64,000 nucleotides of DNA from Ophiura sarsii (GCA_035610835.1 CM069443.1:58235266-58299265), one strand, 5' to 3'; shown: positions 34,209 to 46,447, counted from the stretch's first letter. The notes: generated from the letters alone by a model not told the origin. Numbers and translations are program-made.

Positions 34209-34447
34209 TAAAAGCTCATTCGACAAAGCCCATTATCATTTTTTTTTTAAAAACCTCACAAATTGCAGTATAGTCTGTAACAACATGGCAGATACCTGTA
34301 TTGGTAGGGATGAGATTAGACATGGACAGTGACATTTGCATTTTCAATGTTTATATAGAATAAACATGTATGGCATGCACTCTTGATGAGGTATAAGTGT
34401 TGTGTTTATTAGACACGGAGTGATAGAACGGAATTTCAAGCACATAT

Positions 34448-34451
34448 TTAA
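34448..34451. other. Empty TTAA site for the MITE at 36846
   Basis: CACATATTTAACTTCCTAT is uninterrupted here; the third copy of this segment has the CACTTTCCACGCGG element between CACATG and TTAAATTCCTAT. Confidence 0.8.
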
Positions 34452-34484
34452 CTTCCTATTTCAGACGTGATTGGAATAATGCTA

Positions 34485-35629
34485 TTAGGCGACGGGAAAA
34501 CCCTGTTTGTTGAACGGGCCATTTTATTTTCAAACTGTCAACAACAAAAATTGCTTCTTTTTTTTTTTTTTTTGAACATTTCGGTACAATTTTTGGGGTA
34601 GAAAATTTACCAACAAATCCCGACATTTTGTAAGGAAAAAAACACGACCGACCCACCGACCCTACCTTATGAGAGGTCCGTTTACCCGGTTGTTGTTTTT
34701 CGTCGCTATAGAACAAAAATATTGTTTTGATGCCATCACTTGAATAAATTGGGATCGGTCGGTCTGATTCTTTTCTATTTATACCAATTGGTTCATTTCT
34801 GATATTCATGTACACGAGAGATCGAAATATCATCTATATATTTCAGGAAAAGGACAATAGGAAGATTGACGTAACAATAATAAAAATAATTCTGATACTA
34901 GTTTTTCTAATTTCGAGCAAAACCAACAACATATTTAAGCATAAAATAAATCTGACTCTTATATTTATCATATCTATTTATTTCGATCGACATATATCAT
35001 GAGTTAACGTAGCATAACTGGTTCACGGTACCGATATAAGAGACGTGAGAAGTCCGGGGCATTTTAGAATTAAGAAGATATGTTTAGCAAAATTAGCACC
35101 TATTCGGTAATACTAATAACTAAAGATTTGGTAATAGCAAAAAACAATGTGTGTGAAAAATATTAGGTTTTAAGGTGACAGTATCATTTTTGATAACGAG
35201 TGAGAGGAAAATGGGTGAGATACAACCAGATCAAATATAATTATGATTATCAGGCCCGATCAAACGAAATAACTTGGATCAACTACGTTTCCATGGTTTC
35301 CAAGAAAGCAAGTGATATCATGAGATTGGTTGGATTTAAGTGAAGTATTGCTTACGGCAAAAGAAACGGCAAATGACCCATACTCGTGATAATGAGATTC
35401 CTAATTTTCCGATGCCCTTAAGCTTGTAGCTTTTACCAAACGGGAGTAATGATTTCCTCGCCGTACTAGCAGGGATACTATTAATTTTGGGATGGGAAAG
35501 TCCTATACTAACGTACGTAGCGAAAACGGACCTTTTGCATATTTGAATAAATTATGGTAATCGTCCGGAATGCGTCCGTGACCGGCGTTTAACGCGTTTA
35601 ACAATGTTTAACCAGGTTTAACGGAATTG
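34485..35629. other. No gene seen; GGCGA-family end and poly-T
   Basis: TTAGGCGACGGGAAAACCCTG at 34483 matches a dispersed element end; a T run lies at 34556-34573 and ACGACCGACCCACCGACCC at 34645. A 125-codon minus-strand frame crosses these repeats and is not credible as a gene. Confidence 0.5.
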
Positions 35630-35932
35630 TTAGTCAGCATAGGTTTGGGGGCGCTGTAGATTTACACAGACGACGGTGGCCACGCGAAACTTACATTTTG
35701 AATTCGTAGTGAATAACACGTAATCGCGAATATTAAACTTATCATTTTGACAAATTCATCATAATTAGAAGAATTTTTATCGTTAACCGGGCGATGACTG
35801 TTAAAAATAATTCAAAATGGTACACTCCCGTTGCCATATTGGGTCGTCTGAGAGACGCGTGGCCAGCGTCGCGTCGTCTGCTACAATTACGCCTTATCGG
35901 TAGAAGAGCGCCACCAATTCTATGCTGACTAA
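35630..35932. mobile_element. MITE with TTAGTCAGCATAG ends
   Basis: Left TTAGTCAGCATAGG followed by TTTGGGGGCGCT; right AGCGCCACCAATT followed by CTATGCTGACTAA. 303 bp, no gene; relatively G/C-rich interior. Confidence 0.7.
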
Positions 35933-36700
35933 GTTCAATTTAAAAGTGGACCCGATCGGCAAGCTCAGTGGCACACCCCTGGTACTAGGTTTAAAATGTA
36001 TGCCAAAGTAGATCCAATTATCAGTCTGCTCCGGAACGAAAACGCGTTCGGCTTGAGGGCGTGCTAATTAGTGACGCACTGCCGTCAATTTTTACACATA
36101 CATTAAGTGACGGAAGACCGTCTTCAGCTGGGTGACGAATAGGTTTGATATTTCAATAGAGGGCGGGCTTGGAAACGGTACTGCGTTTCTAAAGGGAACG
36201 ACCTCCCGTCACAGTATAAAAATTAATCCCATTTTGCCGATTTTCAACCATAAATTAAGCCTATTATTTCTGATATAATGTTAAAAAATGCATCACTTTA
36301 TAATACTACAAAGATTATATTTAATGTAAAAACTATCACACTTAACCTATAAATTCATTAAAATGGTATAAACTCGCCTACTAAAAGGGAAGTCTCATAG
36401 CGGTAAAAAGGTGTATTTTGACCTGTATTGCGAGATATTGGGGTCAAAGGTGAGATACAATCATTGGACTAGCTGCCGCGAGGATTTCTGATAGCTAGGC
36501 TGCACTCAATTTGTCAAGAAGATGTTAATTTGTATGCAAATATCTAGGGTTGAAAAGCGAAAATGCAATGCTTGCACGAATTGACGGGTTACCACGGTGA
36601 CCATGGACCATTTCTCCCAATTGGAGTCACCCATCAGGTAAACCCATGAAAATCACACTCCCTGAAGATGAAAGTTAATGTCTTCTATATATTAGGGGAT
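35933..36700. other. No gene seen
   Basis: Includes GGTTACCACGGTGACCATGG at 36588, an X-box-like but imperfect palindrome. Nothing else stands out. Confidence 0.4.
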
Positions 36701-37115
36701 GTGGATTTTAAATGTAATAAGATTCGCCATGAACTGTGACATTTGCCTACACCCTGCTTTATAGGCAATAAACATGCACTTTTGATCAGGTAAGTGTTTC
36801 AATGTTAGACGCTGAGTGATAGAACGGAATCTCGAGCACATGTAACACTTTCCACGCGGCTATTATTAATTTTCAAAACCTTTCGCAACTTTCAAAGTCT
36901 ATCTCAAATTACTGAACCAATACTAGGCATGTTTGTACTTATTTTAATTCCTTTCTCACGGTGTTTACACATTTGGTGGTAACATTTATTAATTTTGACA
37001 TTTATAAAACATTTTGTGAAATTTTGGAGCTGCCGTCCGCAGACGACTAAATTGTACCGCGTGGAAAGTATTAAATTCCTATACTTCAAACCCACGTGAT
37101 TGGAAAAATGCTATT
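36700..37115 (+). repeat. Third copy of the 8655-8825 segment
   Basis: ATAAACATGCACTTTTGATC, GAGTGATAGAACGGAAT and CACGTGATTGGAAAAATGCT match 8700-8825 and 34345-34480. It is split by a TTAA MITE, so this unit occurs three times in the window. Confidence 0.75.
36846..37070 (+). mobile_element. TTAA MITE, copy 10
   Basis: Complete CACTTTCCACGCGG element with flanks GTAA and TTAA. The uninterrupted paralogue at 34448-34451 shows that a single TTAA was duplicated on insertion. Confidence 0.85.
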
Positions 37116-38385
37116 GGGCAATATAATTGCTGTGATGCCCTTTTGTAAATATGCTGTGGTCGAATTTGTTTCTATATAATATGCTAATCCGACTAGAATT
37201 ACAATTTCAGACTTATAACCAGAGGTCGATATCAAAATTATATAACATACAATACACTTCAAAGGCAAAATGAATGATAAATATAACCAACAACAAACAT
37301 ATACAAAATCACCGATGCATTTCAATCTTAAATGTATCGTATAGCTTCCGGTAAAAGTTTAGATATTTTTAAGGCACTCATTTCAGAACTTATAGTAATA
37401 CAGTTCTACATTATTCCCGAAAAGCCAGTTACATTTCGGTAGTCATGCGAAAGATATTTTAAATGAAGTGATTAATTATCTTACATTTTTGTCACAGATA
37501 TGAAATTTTGCGATCATTTCTATAAAACCACTCAAAGATTTTGACTAAATCGGGAAGGTCCGGTGAGGGTTAAACATCAATTATTTGTAGCCTTCAGTGA
37601 CATTCGATCCGTCTAATTATCTTCTTTATTTATTTTCGTCAACACGTTTCATGAGATGCGAACCACGTAGCAGATTTAAGGTATTAAGACGTGATTAAAG
37701 CTGGGGGCATTTCAATATGAAACAGACACTGATGTAACACTGGTATTTTGACGATATGGTGCATTCGAAATTGAAGAATAAAATTTGTGTCAAAGCTCGG
37801 GGTGGCTAGTCAGGTATAATATTGTAATCATTCGCGTGAACGAAAACGTGGAATAAGAGTGGGGTTTTTTTTCGACCACACCGCGGACCCGCTCGGGCCC
37901 GTGCTAAGGGTAGAAAAATCGCCAATTCATGCAATTTGAGAAAATAGGGGGTCTTTTACAACCTGAATCCGCGGTAAGAGTTACTTGGGCCGATAGTCAT
38001 GTGTCATCTTTGTAAAAATAGCCGAAAATGGTTAGGCCTATATAAGACAAATTTACTAACAAAACTGAATCACAAAACTACATCATACGCTTTTCCAAAG
38101 ATGACATTTGATGCCCTAGTAAGTGAAATTTGATCCATCTATTTATTTACTCTATTTTTCATTTACATGTGCGGTGGTGTAGCATTTTATGATAGCAACG
38201 CTGTAGACCCTGGTAAGCCAGGGCCTTTAATGGTTATGGGTAATACTAGTGCTTTCACGGTATTAGGGGTATTCGGTAAGATTGAAAAATATGAAAACAT
38301 GGGTTCTTTGAGTGAAAGAATGTAGAGTTGTTAATGGTAGTATACGCCCCATAATTCAATTTGCAATGATGAGCCATATATCCCC
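37116..38385. other. No gene or repeat recognised
   Basis: AT-rich sequence with a short G/C-rich patch at 37870-37910. Chance frames only. Confidence 0.4.
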
Positions 38386-38389
38386 AACC

Positions 38390-38640
38390 TGGACCACCTG
38401 TGGGAATACTTTACCACTTGTCTTACACTATCTCGAGACCACATGTTGGAATGCTGTGCCATAGTCATACACTATCTCAGATCTCAGAACCACCTGTTGG
38501 AATACTATCTCAGTTCTCGGAACCACCTGTTGGAATACAGTGCCATAGTCTTACACTATCCCGGGACCACCTGTTGGAATACTGTGCCATAGTCATAGTC
38601 ATTCACTATCTCCGAACCACCTGCTGAAATGTTGTGTCCT
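38390..38640 (+). repeat. Minisatellite with ACCACCTGTTGGAATAC unit
   Basis: Five to six irregular units of 35-65 bp combining ACCACCTGTTGGAATAC, GTGCCATAGTC and ACACTATCTC. The open frame across it is repeat-derived. Confidence 0.8.
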
Positions 38641-38964
38641 TGTCAAAACCAGCTCTGGATCACATGTTGAAATGGTGTCCTGGTCAGACACTGGCAGCAG
38701 CCCTAAGATCGACCCTGTGTTCAGATGGATTGTAAGTAAAATATATCTTAGAGAAGGGTGACAGTGCTTCACTTACTTTTGTGGTACCCGATGTGTAATC
38801 TTGTGGGAGAAGATAACCCCGGAAAGATTTTTAAGATAAAGAGATCAGGTCTCAGTATCCGTGACAGACTTAAGGCTAGTGACAATATTGGGATTGGTTT
38901 TACTTGAATGAATCCTTTGACGAACAATTGGGGAGATTTTTTTTTTTTTAAAGTTGAAATTGTC

Positions 38965-39240
38965 ATACTACCCACCATAGGAGTACATTGGCTATAATGA
39001 GCTTGATTAATTTATTCATGAGTTATTTGCAATGGGGATTAGAAGAAGGCACACATTTTCTACCATTCCATGGAATTGAATAAGCAGATGTTGCAGGAAA
39101 CATGAATTTATTGATGAAAAGAGATTCAGCAACACATTTGTTCAACTCATAGTGAAATATTACAGTCCAAATTAATTATATGGTTTGATCTTGACACCAT
39201 TACCAAGTGTCCTAATACTTTTGGTTTCTCGTATATACTT
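38965..39240 (-). mobile_element. Inverted copy of the 10525-10830 repeat
   Basis: CATAGGAGTACATTGGCTAT to CCAAGTGTCCTAATACTTTTGG, the reverse complement of the earlier copy at substantial divergence. Confidence 0.6.
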
Positions 39241-40245
39241 CGCTAAATTACTTCATAAAATATAAATAGACTGTACCAAGTGGCCTCGCCACACCAAAAT
39301 ATTGCAGATGTTGACCATCGCTTCACATGTTATAGGCTATATCTCTGATGCATTGATGGTACACGTATAGCTAATACGAACGAAAGTCTAACCTTTGCTA
39401 TTTATTCAACAATCATGATGAGGACATAGCTAATAAAGCTTATCTCACGAGACCAAATTAATGTCACGCACCGTTCTGAAATGAAAGAATCTGTCAATTT
39501 ATTTAGGCAAAGGTAAGTGCATACACACTACTTTCCCTAAGGCAGGAACGTTGGGTTGATTCTGTTTTACTGTACCAGTACTTTACCAGGGGAAAGTAAG
39601 CGAAATGTGTGTTATATAATAATTATTACGTCTTTATTTAGTAATCTACGTCCTAGAGATGGATCTAGATAAGGAACAAAGTTCTCTCAAGCTGCCTGTC
39701 TTCTACTGTTCTGCCGGTCGGCCGAACTTCATTTTTGTCCACTATTTGATGTTTTCCAACCACTTCTTTGATACCTAACCTTCCCTTGTTTCTTACCCCA
39801 CATGTCCCTCCTTGCAAAGTGGCATTTACCAGGCTGTTTTTTCAGTCAAATAACATGTCCAAACCACGTAGTTATCACTAGGCGGTTCAATAATATCGTC
39901 GGCTGAATGCAAAAGGGTTGTAAGTGTATTTTGACAATTTTTTTCAAGAGAAGCAATTTTGTGTTCAATTTCCTTTCATATTTTATTGTCTTATTTCTTT
40001 CTTTAAAATGTAACTACTCCGATTTCAGACCTACCCCCTAGCTTTAAATGTGTGTATTTACCTGTATATTAGACATTTAATAGCAAACTCAATTTTACCC
40101 AAAATGTCACTTACGACCCTCTTTCATTCAGCCGATGATAATGCCACATTAATTGATTGATTGATTGATGTTATTAATATTTCACAGTCGTGGCCCTAAG
40201 GCCAAATTACATGAAATTTACATGATACAAATCGTTGAAAAACAA
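39241..40245. other. No gene or repeat recognised
   Basis: AT-rich sequence without a credible open frame. Confidence 0.4.
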
Positions 40246-40249
40246 GGCA

Positions 40250-40510
40250 AGGTAACTTATTATTTAATATAAAAGAGAATATTGCACTTTATAGATAACA
40301 AACAGTAAACATTTGATATGATATAAAACATTAAAAAAATATTGATAAAAAAGGTAACTTATTAATTATTATAAAAGAGAATATTGCACATTATAGATAA
40401 CAAACATTAAACATTTGATATGATATAAAACATTAAAAAAACATTGATAAAAAAGGTAACTTATTAATTAATATAAAAGAGAATATTGCACATTATAGAT
40501 AAAAACATGA
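40250..40510 (+). repeat. About 102-bp tandem repeat, 2.5 copies
   Basis: AAGGTAACTTATTA starts units at about 40249, 40351 and 40454; each has AAAAGAGAATATTGCAC and ATTTGATATGATATAAAAC. Units are nearly identical. Confidence 0.9.
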
Positions 40511-41945
40511 AAAATATCAAAGTGGATTATGTACATATCACCATGGAAATTTACATCTCCAGAAAGAGCTTGTAACGTACTATAAAAACTGTTTAAAATG
40601 ATCCTTTAATCATTTCAAAGATCTCAGTATCGCCCTCGATTTCACTAAATGTTTCACTGTCAGTTCTACATGTACTGTCTTTTTTTACTTTTAAAACAAT
40701 GATAGATTTGGTGCATTAAACAATTGCATGTTGATTTACGGTCGCATCTTTGATCTAGTATTAGCGTTGGCGTCACACAAGTGTTACACAAGGGAAAAAA
40801 TGGAAAAAATGGCTAGCGCCCTCTTGACTGGAATCGCGAACCGGAAAATGACTGTGGCCACGCCTCCTGAATATAAGCTGCAGTATCAACGCCGCCTAGT
40901 GACGCTATACGGCATTGCTTCGCCTGCCTCATTGTAATATTTAGTTATAATACCAGAAGATGTAGTCTATTGTCGATGAAAACGCTATATTTGAATGGAT
41001 CATATGTTCCAAAATGTGGAGATATTAGAGAAATAGCCCATCAGATATCACTATCTATAGGATTGTAAGATAAAAGAACAAATGGGCAAGTCCGGATAGC
41101 TTATCCCATGGTGGTGAGATGTTTTAAAATCTATGAATCATGGACTTATCAGACTGATAAGTTCATGTATGAATCAAGTACGGGTAAAATTCAAAGCTTA
41201 TTTTCTCGATGATTTACGCTCACACCATATTTATTTTTGGCGTTCCGAACTTTCTTATATATTATATTTATATTTTATTCTCATTTGAAAACAACCCGTG
41301 TAATACAACGTCTAATTTCTTGACATTTCGAACTACTAAACTGTGTTCACCAAAACTATAAGTAAACAAATAGTCAAGCGAGGTTATATCCCTTTCAAAT
41401 ATCGCGCGTCAATTCCATGAATAACCTGAATGGACTGTAATAACGATGAATGACATATGATTGATTTCTTTTGATTCACTTTATACCTGAGTCTGCAGTG
41501 CCCATCAAAATCACCTATGGTGCAATGCAATGCAAGGCCACGGGTCAATCTCTACTATTGATTGAGATAATGATATGAATACTAGTAGGCCTATTGAGAT
41601 AAGTCATTGATGTCTGACCGTGCAATCGATTTAGGGATTGTAATTTAGTGAAGCATCTATATATCAAGCAGGAATTAACGTTTTTGTTGGGTTCACCGAG
41701 TAACATTTGAATTGCATAACGTCTTGCTTTGTGATAACATGTTCTCGTGCACTTGATTGAACGCGAAAATTTGAATTGCATTCAACAAAATGTGTACAAA
41801 CGAAATATTTGCTCTAGAATTGATAATTCTATAAATAATTTATTATTCATGTAAAGCATAGAAATCATCACAACCAAGTGTTGAAAATATCCTGGGAGTT
41901 GAATGATAAATTATATTTGGGTGTAAAAAGCTGATGACATCACAA
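40511..41945. other. No gene recognised
   Basis: A 69-codon + frame at 40728-40937 lies in a slightly G/C-richer patch but shows no known motif. The rest is AT-rich. Confidence 0.4.
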
Positions 41946-41947
41946 GG

Positions 41948-42020
41948 TTCGAAATAGCTCAGTCGGTAGAGCTTGAGACTCTCAATCAGCATACTGTAGG
42001 TTCGAATCTTGGTAGATCCG
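41948..42020 (+). tRNA. Decayed tRNA(Lys)-like sequence (pseudo-tRNA or SINE head)
   Basis: TAGCTCAGTCGG at 41955 is a perfect pol III A box and GGTTCGAATCT a near-perfect B box at the right spacing. The D arm and the sequence GAGCTTGAGACTCTCAATC resemble tRNA(Lys) (GAGACTCTTAATC), with C replacing T in the anticodon. The acceptor arms (TTCGAAA and TAGATCC) do not pair and the anticodon stem is weak, so it is unlikely to be a working tRNA. AT-rich sequence follows. Confidence 0.5.
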
Positions 42021-42059
42021 TGTAACCAACTTCTTCCTTTCTTTATTATTTCGGGTTTA

Positions 42060-42345
42060 TTTAGTTATTTAGTTATTTAACTATCTATTTACATCTATTA
42101 AACAAATTACTATGTAGTTACTATTTAATCATATTGATCATTTGTTCTTTTTTCAACTTTCTTGCATATTGATGGGTTTATTTATTACTTATGTGTTCAT
42201 TTGATTTTCGGTTAATTAAACATTTCATTGATGTATAATGTATAAGCTACTTGTTCATTTATTTAACTAGTGATTTAATTAAGTAACTAATTAATATATT
42301 CATTTATTCATTTACATTAATTAATTATTAATAAATATTTCGATG
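42060..42345. repeat. TTTA/ATTTA-rich low-complexity stretch
   Basis: Irregular repeats of TTTAGTTATTTA and ATTCATTTATT with several TTAATTAA-like motifs. Confidence 0.6.
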
Positions 42346-42721
42346 TGGTTAAGCTGATAAACTTATATTTTTCAGAATAACAGTATCCCACTGTGTTTCA
42401 ATTCGTATTGAATCTATACACAAACTATTAACATTAATTATCATAATACATTGTTTATATGTGTTCAAAACTATTAGGTTTTATTCGGCATACGTCTTCT
42501 GAAATGCCATAAGTTTAGCATGCTCATAGATGAGAGTAATTTAATCTGTCATACATGCAGTCTGAATGTCGTAACCAGCCCATACTAAAGCGTGTTCAGG
42601 TTATTTAGAAAATAAATAATAATAAACGCGTGGATAACACTGGATTCAAAATAGCCCGCGCTCTAAATAATGAGGTCGTACTACAAATTAAACTGAATGG
42701 TGGTAATCGATTGGCCATCCA

Positions 42722-42876
42722 CTATTCACTATCGAAGTGTTACGTGTAATGTAAACCAATTATTACCATATCAACTGAATCACGCTTTCAAGTCCTTAAC
42801 AATGGGATGTGCTAGTATTTATAAAGGTGCATGACCCAGTTACCGGGGAGTTATATAATCACTTCGATAGTGAATA
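42722..42876. mobile_element. 155-bp MITE with CTATTCACTATCGAAGTG ends
   Basis: The 18-bp end is perfectly inverted at the right (CACTTCGATAGTGAATAG). No target duplication is evident. Confidence 0.7.
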
Positions 42877-43010
42877 GCAATATGCCGTGTCAGACCTGGA
42901 TCGCTGCGCATGAATGGTATGAATGGGCGCTTCTTATCCCTTTAGGTATATTTGTCTCAGGATAAACAATCTCGATAAATACTAAATAAAAGTAACATAG
43001 ACAAAACGAC

Positions 43011-43083
43011 ATGCTGTGATAGGATTCGAACCCGTAACCTCTGAATTTCAAATCCGACACTTTACCGCTAAGCTAAATCTATT
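43011..43083 (-). tRNA. Decayed tRNA-like sequence, minus strand
   Basis: On the minus strand TAGCTTAGCGG and GGGTTCGAATCC form A and B boxes about 40 bases apart, with GGATTTGAAATTC in the anticodon region. Acceptor arms do not pair, so it is a relic or a SINE head. The amino acid cannot be assigned. Confidence 0.4.
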
Positions 43084-43557
43084 CGATGTAAATGAAGTAA
43101 GAACAAACCATTATATAGTTGATCATACCACTACTCTCCAAATCAGAAGCTTAAAATGCTTAATATTTCTTATTCTAAGCGTTTTTAACACATGGTTTTC
43201 GCCGAAAAGCTGTTTATATGCACTAAAAGAATTTAATTTTGATTTAAATGACACGAATAACAACTATTTGAAACAATTAAGGCTTTTTCGTTCGTACACA
43301 CTTCGTTTTGTCGATTAACATCCACAGCCTATCGTTGCATCACGGGGCTTAAACGATGGGTATGCGATGAATCGGGTACGTAACCGAATCGTGTGACTTC
43401 TGTCCAGGACAATCGCTTGAGAGTAACAAAAGATTTGAACTGTCAATCAAAAATAAACCGAGACTAGATAAACTAGACATCAAGCGAGGGCGCTCACGAA
43501 AATGTCCCTGCTCTAAGACTTGTGGTCAGTATGTGGTTATATGCGTGAGTCGTTTAA

Positions 43558-43903
43558 AGGTAGATGTTCCGATTTTCAACTTGAAGTTTTCTATTCTATA
43601 TGAAAGGTCATCCTTAAAAACGTCGTGTCCCAAAATTTGAGAAGCATAGCTATTATGGTTCTTATTTTAGACGCACAAGATGCTGTGAACTGTACCCATT
43701 GAGTAGTACACAAACTATATCGGTGGTAACCACCATTCGCGGTAATTCAACGCTATTTCGTCGATTTCTCTGTCGATATACCGAATTAGGCCGTCAAATT
43801 TCAGTATGATGATGAGAAAAATACGAGCTTTCATATGATATGAAAATCTCCGTATGTTTGAAATAATTCTGTGTTACGAAAATGTGATCGGGTCATCTAC
43901 CTT
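43558..43903. mobile_element. TTAA- or TTTAAA-flanked MITE with AGGTAGATG ends
   Basis: TTTAAAGGTAGATGTTCCGAT at the left, ATCGGGTCATCTACCTTTAAA at the right. The symmetrical flank leaves the exact duplication ambiguous, but TTAA fits. It is distinct in sequence from the CACTTTCCACGCGG family. Confidence 0.7.
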
Positions 43904-44310
43904 TAAATCACGTTACTCATATTTCTCAATCCAATCAATTTGCCTCACATTAGAAAGCACTAACAACTCCATCTTTCAAAACTGATGACGAGGGATATAG
44001 GGCGAGATGGCGGTACTCCTCTGCTATTAACCTAATTATACAGCACCCTAGGCACTACTGATTTGTCAATTGCCTTCAACGTTTTCTGTTACATATGTAA
44101 TCGTGTCCATAAATAGCCAACGGCAGCTGTCCGTCTGATTATTGGGTGCTCGATCTTGCTTTCAGACATACACACAGCTTAAGACAGAATTTTCTTCCAA
44201 CTGATTAATAATATGCATATGTTATATGTATGGAGATGGTAAAAGTAATTATACTGAACCAAGATAAAAAAGTAGGGCGTTTTCGGGTCCATGTCGTGAG
44301 ATTGTCTTAA

Positions 44311-44490
44311 CACTTTCCACGCGGCTTTTATTTTTATCATATACAAAACAGATTTTTCAGAAACCTTTCCCAACTGTCAAAGTCTAATATAGTTTCAAAG
44401 TAATATCTCAAGAATTACTGAACAAATACTATACATGTTTGTACTTATTCTAATGCATTTCTCATGGTGATTCCAAATAGTGATAAAATA
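44311..44490 (+). mobile_element. TTAA MITE, copy 11, right-truncated
   Basis: Left end CACTTTCCACGCGGC after TTAA and the interior as far as GTGATTCCAAATAGTG, then unrelated sequence. A short 37-bp-scale duplication (AGTCTAATATAG, AAAGTAATATCTC) lies within. Confidence 0.75.
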
Positions 44491-45480
44491 TCAAATCCAT
44501 GGTGTCAAAATTGTTTTAACTTAATGAGCACAATTTAAACATTTGTTCAGTGCGCTTTAATTTGTTATGAGGGCGCTATTTACGGAATAAAACTATAAAC
44601 GTCTTAAACTGCCGAATACGTATATTAAACCCCTTTTGCAAACTGCATATATATCGCAAATTAGTAAGGAGGCCAGGTTGGAATTTTTGCATGATTTATG
44701 TCAGACCATCTAACTCATATTCCTCAAGCCAATCAATTTACCACTAATAGCCGTATTCATCAAAACAGATTACGAAAGATATAGGGCAAGCTTTGGTGCT
44801 CTTGTTTTCAGATATACACACCTTAAAACAGAATTTCCTTTCCTCTGAGTGATATAAATGTATGGAAATGGTTAAAGTTATTAAACGGAACCACGAGAGA
44901 ATGTAGGTTTTTTTTATGGAAGTTCATGTGGTATGATCGTTAATCAGAATAGATTTCAATCAAATGGAATATAAATATAATGCAATCACGCTTCCACTTT
45001 GTCAGTCAGATAAAGCGATTGAATCGTACAGTCATGTATTCTTTTAATGCCATGGCAATGTTTCACTTATGATTATCCAATTGGTCTTCAGGCAAGTTCA
45101 ATCAATTTATCTAACATTTGAAACCAAAATAACTACTCCATGTTTCAAAACAGATGACGAGATACGAGTATAGGGCAAGCGTACAACATTTACGGTACTC
45201 TCCCTCTATTAACCTAATTTTACAGAACCCAAGGGAGTACTGATTTGTCAATTTTCTACACTCGTGTCTGTTACATATGTAATCGTGTCTGCTATGTCCA
45301 TAAATAGCCAACGGCGGCCGTCCGTCTGACAATTTGGTACTCATGTTGTCAGACATACACAGCTAACAACAGAATATCAATCCCTTTGAGTGATATAAAT
45401 ATGTGTGGAAGTGGTACAAGTTTCATGGGACCCAAGAGGGAAAGTAGGACATGTTCATGGAAGTTCATATGGTGAGATCG
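44491..45480. other. Two diverged copies of a non-coding segment
   Basis: 44700-44830, 45100-45360 and 43920-44180 share phrases (ACGAGATATAGGGC-like text, CATAAATAGCCAACGGC, CAGACATACACA), an old local repetition on a scale of 0.5-1 kb. No gene. Confidence 0.5.
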
Positions 45481-45487
45481 TCTAAAA

Positions 45488-45725
45488 CACTTTCCACGCG
45501 GCAGGCGTCTGCAGACGACAGTTCCAAAATGTCACAAAATGTTTCAAAAAATGTCAACATTATTAAATTTCATCACCATTGGAATCACCATGATAAAAAT
45601 ATTAAAAGCAGTACAAATATGCCTAGTATTGGTTCAGTAATCCTTGAGATAGACTTTGAAAGTAGAGAAAGATTTTTGAAAAATCTGTTTCGATAATGTT
45701 CAAACTAATAGCCGCGTAGAAAGTG
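45488..45725 (-). mobile_element. TTAA MITE, copy 12, reverse orientation
   Basis: Complete element with GTCTGCAGACGACAG beside the left end; right TTAA at 45726-45729, left flank decayed to TAAAA. Confidence 0.85.
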
Positions 45726-45784
45726 TTAAGAAGACATTCTAATAAAAGGGATACAGTGAAAATATCCGTTAGCAATTAAGACTA

Positions 45785-45910
45785 CTAAAACAAGTGTTTG
45801 TTTGTACTCTTATCATTGGTATGTCGAAATGTCACCTTTAAACTTCCGTTTCTTCTGTCAAATCAGCATAGTATACACTTTTGGTAGGAGTTGTATGTCC
45901 CCTTACCACA
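45785..45910 (+). repeat. First copy of the AAACAAGTGTTTGTT flank repeat
   Basis: AAAACAAGTGTTTGTTTGTA with TTGGTATGTCGAA recurs at 46980-47050 and 47285-47370, so three diverged copies surround the first palindrome array. Confidence 0.6.
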
Positions 45911-46410
45911 TCCCTCACAGCTTTGAAATTCGGGACATTATAGCAACTGCCCTATGTTGTTCTTTCATCGCCAAAAGGTTCCGCTTTTTAATAGTTAGGG
46001 CGTATTTCATGCATGACACATAATCTCCGCCCAAATAAATATAAACCATAGGTCGCTATTGGTGTTATAGAAATGAGTAAATGACATAAAATTAGAGAAT
46101 TCACCATTCGTAGAGCTCGGATCATTCACGCATCGGATAGAGAAAATACTTAACCTTAACGCTAAACGTTTTCGTGGAGAATGGTTCATCAGACGAAAAA
46201 CAGGAACCGTTTCATTTTACGGTGATTTTTTGATAGTCTTTATCAGATTTGTTATACCACGCGTTGAACTTCATCGATTTCTGAACAATTTTGTATATAG
46301 ATCGTTAAAATCGGCTCACTAAAACGTCTAATAAAGTGACATTAGTAATAGTATTAAATCGATTTTAAATAGTTAATAATCTTGCGCTTAATACATAATA
46401 TAATATTAAT

Positions 46411-46447
46411 ACAAAGGCTGCAGGTTCGAATCCTGTTAGAATCCCAT
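46411..46447 (+). other. tRNA T-arm fragment
   Basis: GCTGCAGGTTCGAATCCTGT at 46418 is a good B box with pairing T stem, followed by TAGAATCCCA; no A box lies upstream. Confidence 0.4.

Larger units (their letters stand above)
22500..34500 (+). repeat. Paralogous block B (direct duplicate of block A)
   Basis: Starts at TTTTGTACAAAGCTGTAACG, matching the first bases of the window, and follows block A in order to the GACGTGATTGGAATAATGCT segment at 34460. It is longer because of insertions at 24810-27000, the expanded tandem array at 28384-29335, the segment around the receptor-like exon (30500-33570) and the 33779-34208 element. Confidence 0.75.

Noticed and set aside
34456..34833. 125-codon minus-strand frame
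   Set aside because: Crosses a dispersed GGCGA-family end and poly-T/poly-A sequence; no domain and low-complexity lysine run.
41948..42020. Functional tRNA(Lys)
   Set aside because: Acceptor stem does not pair, anticodon stem is poor and the anticodon is altered.
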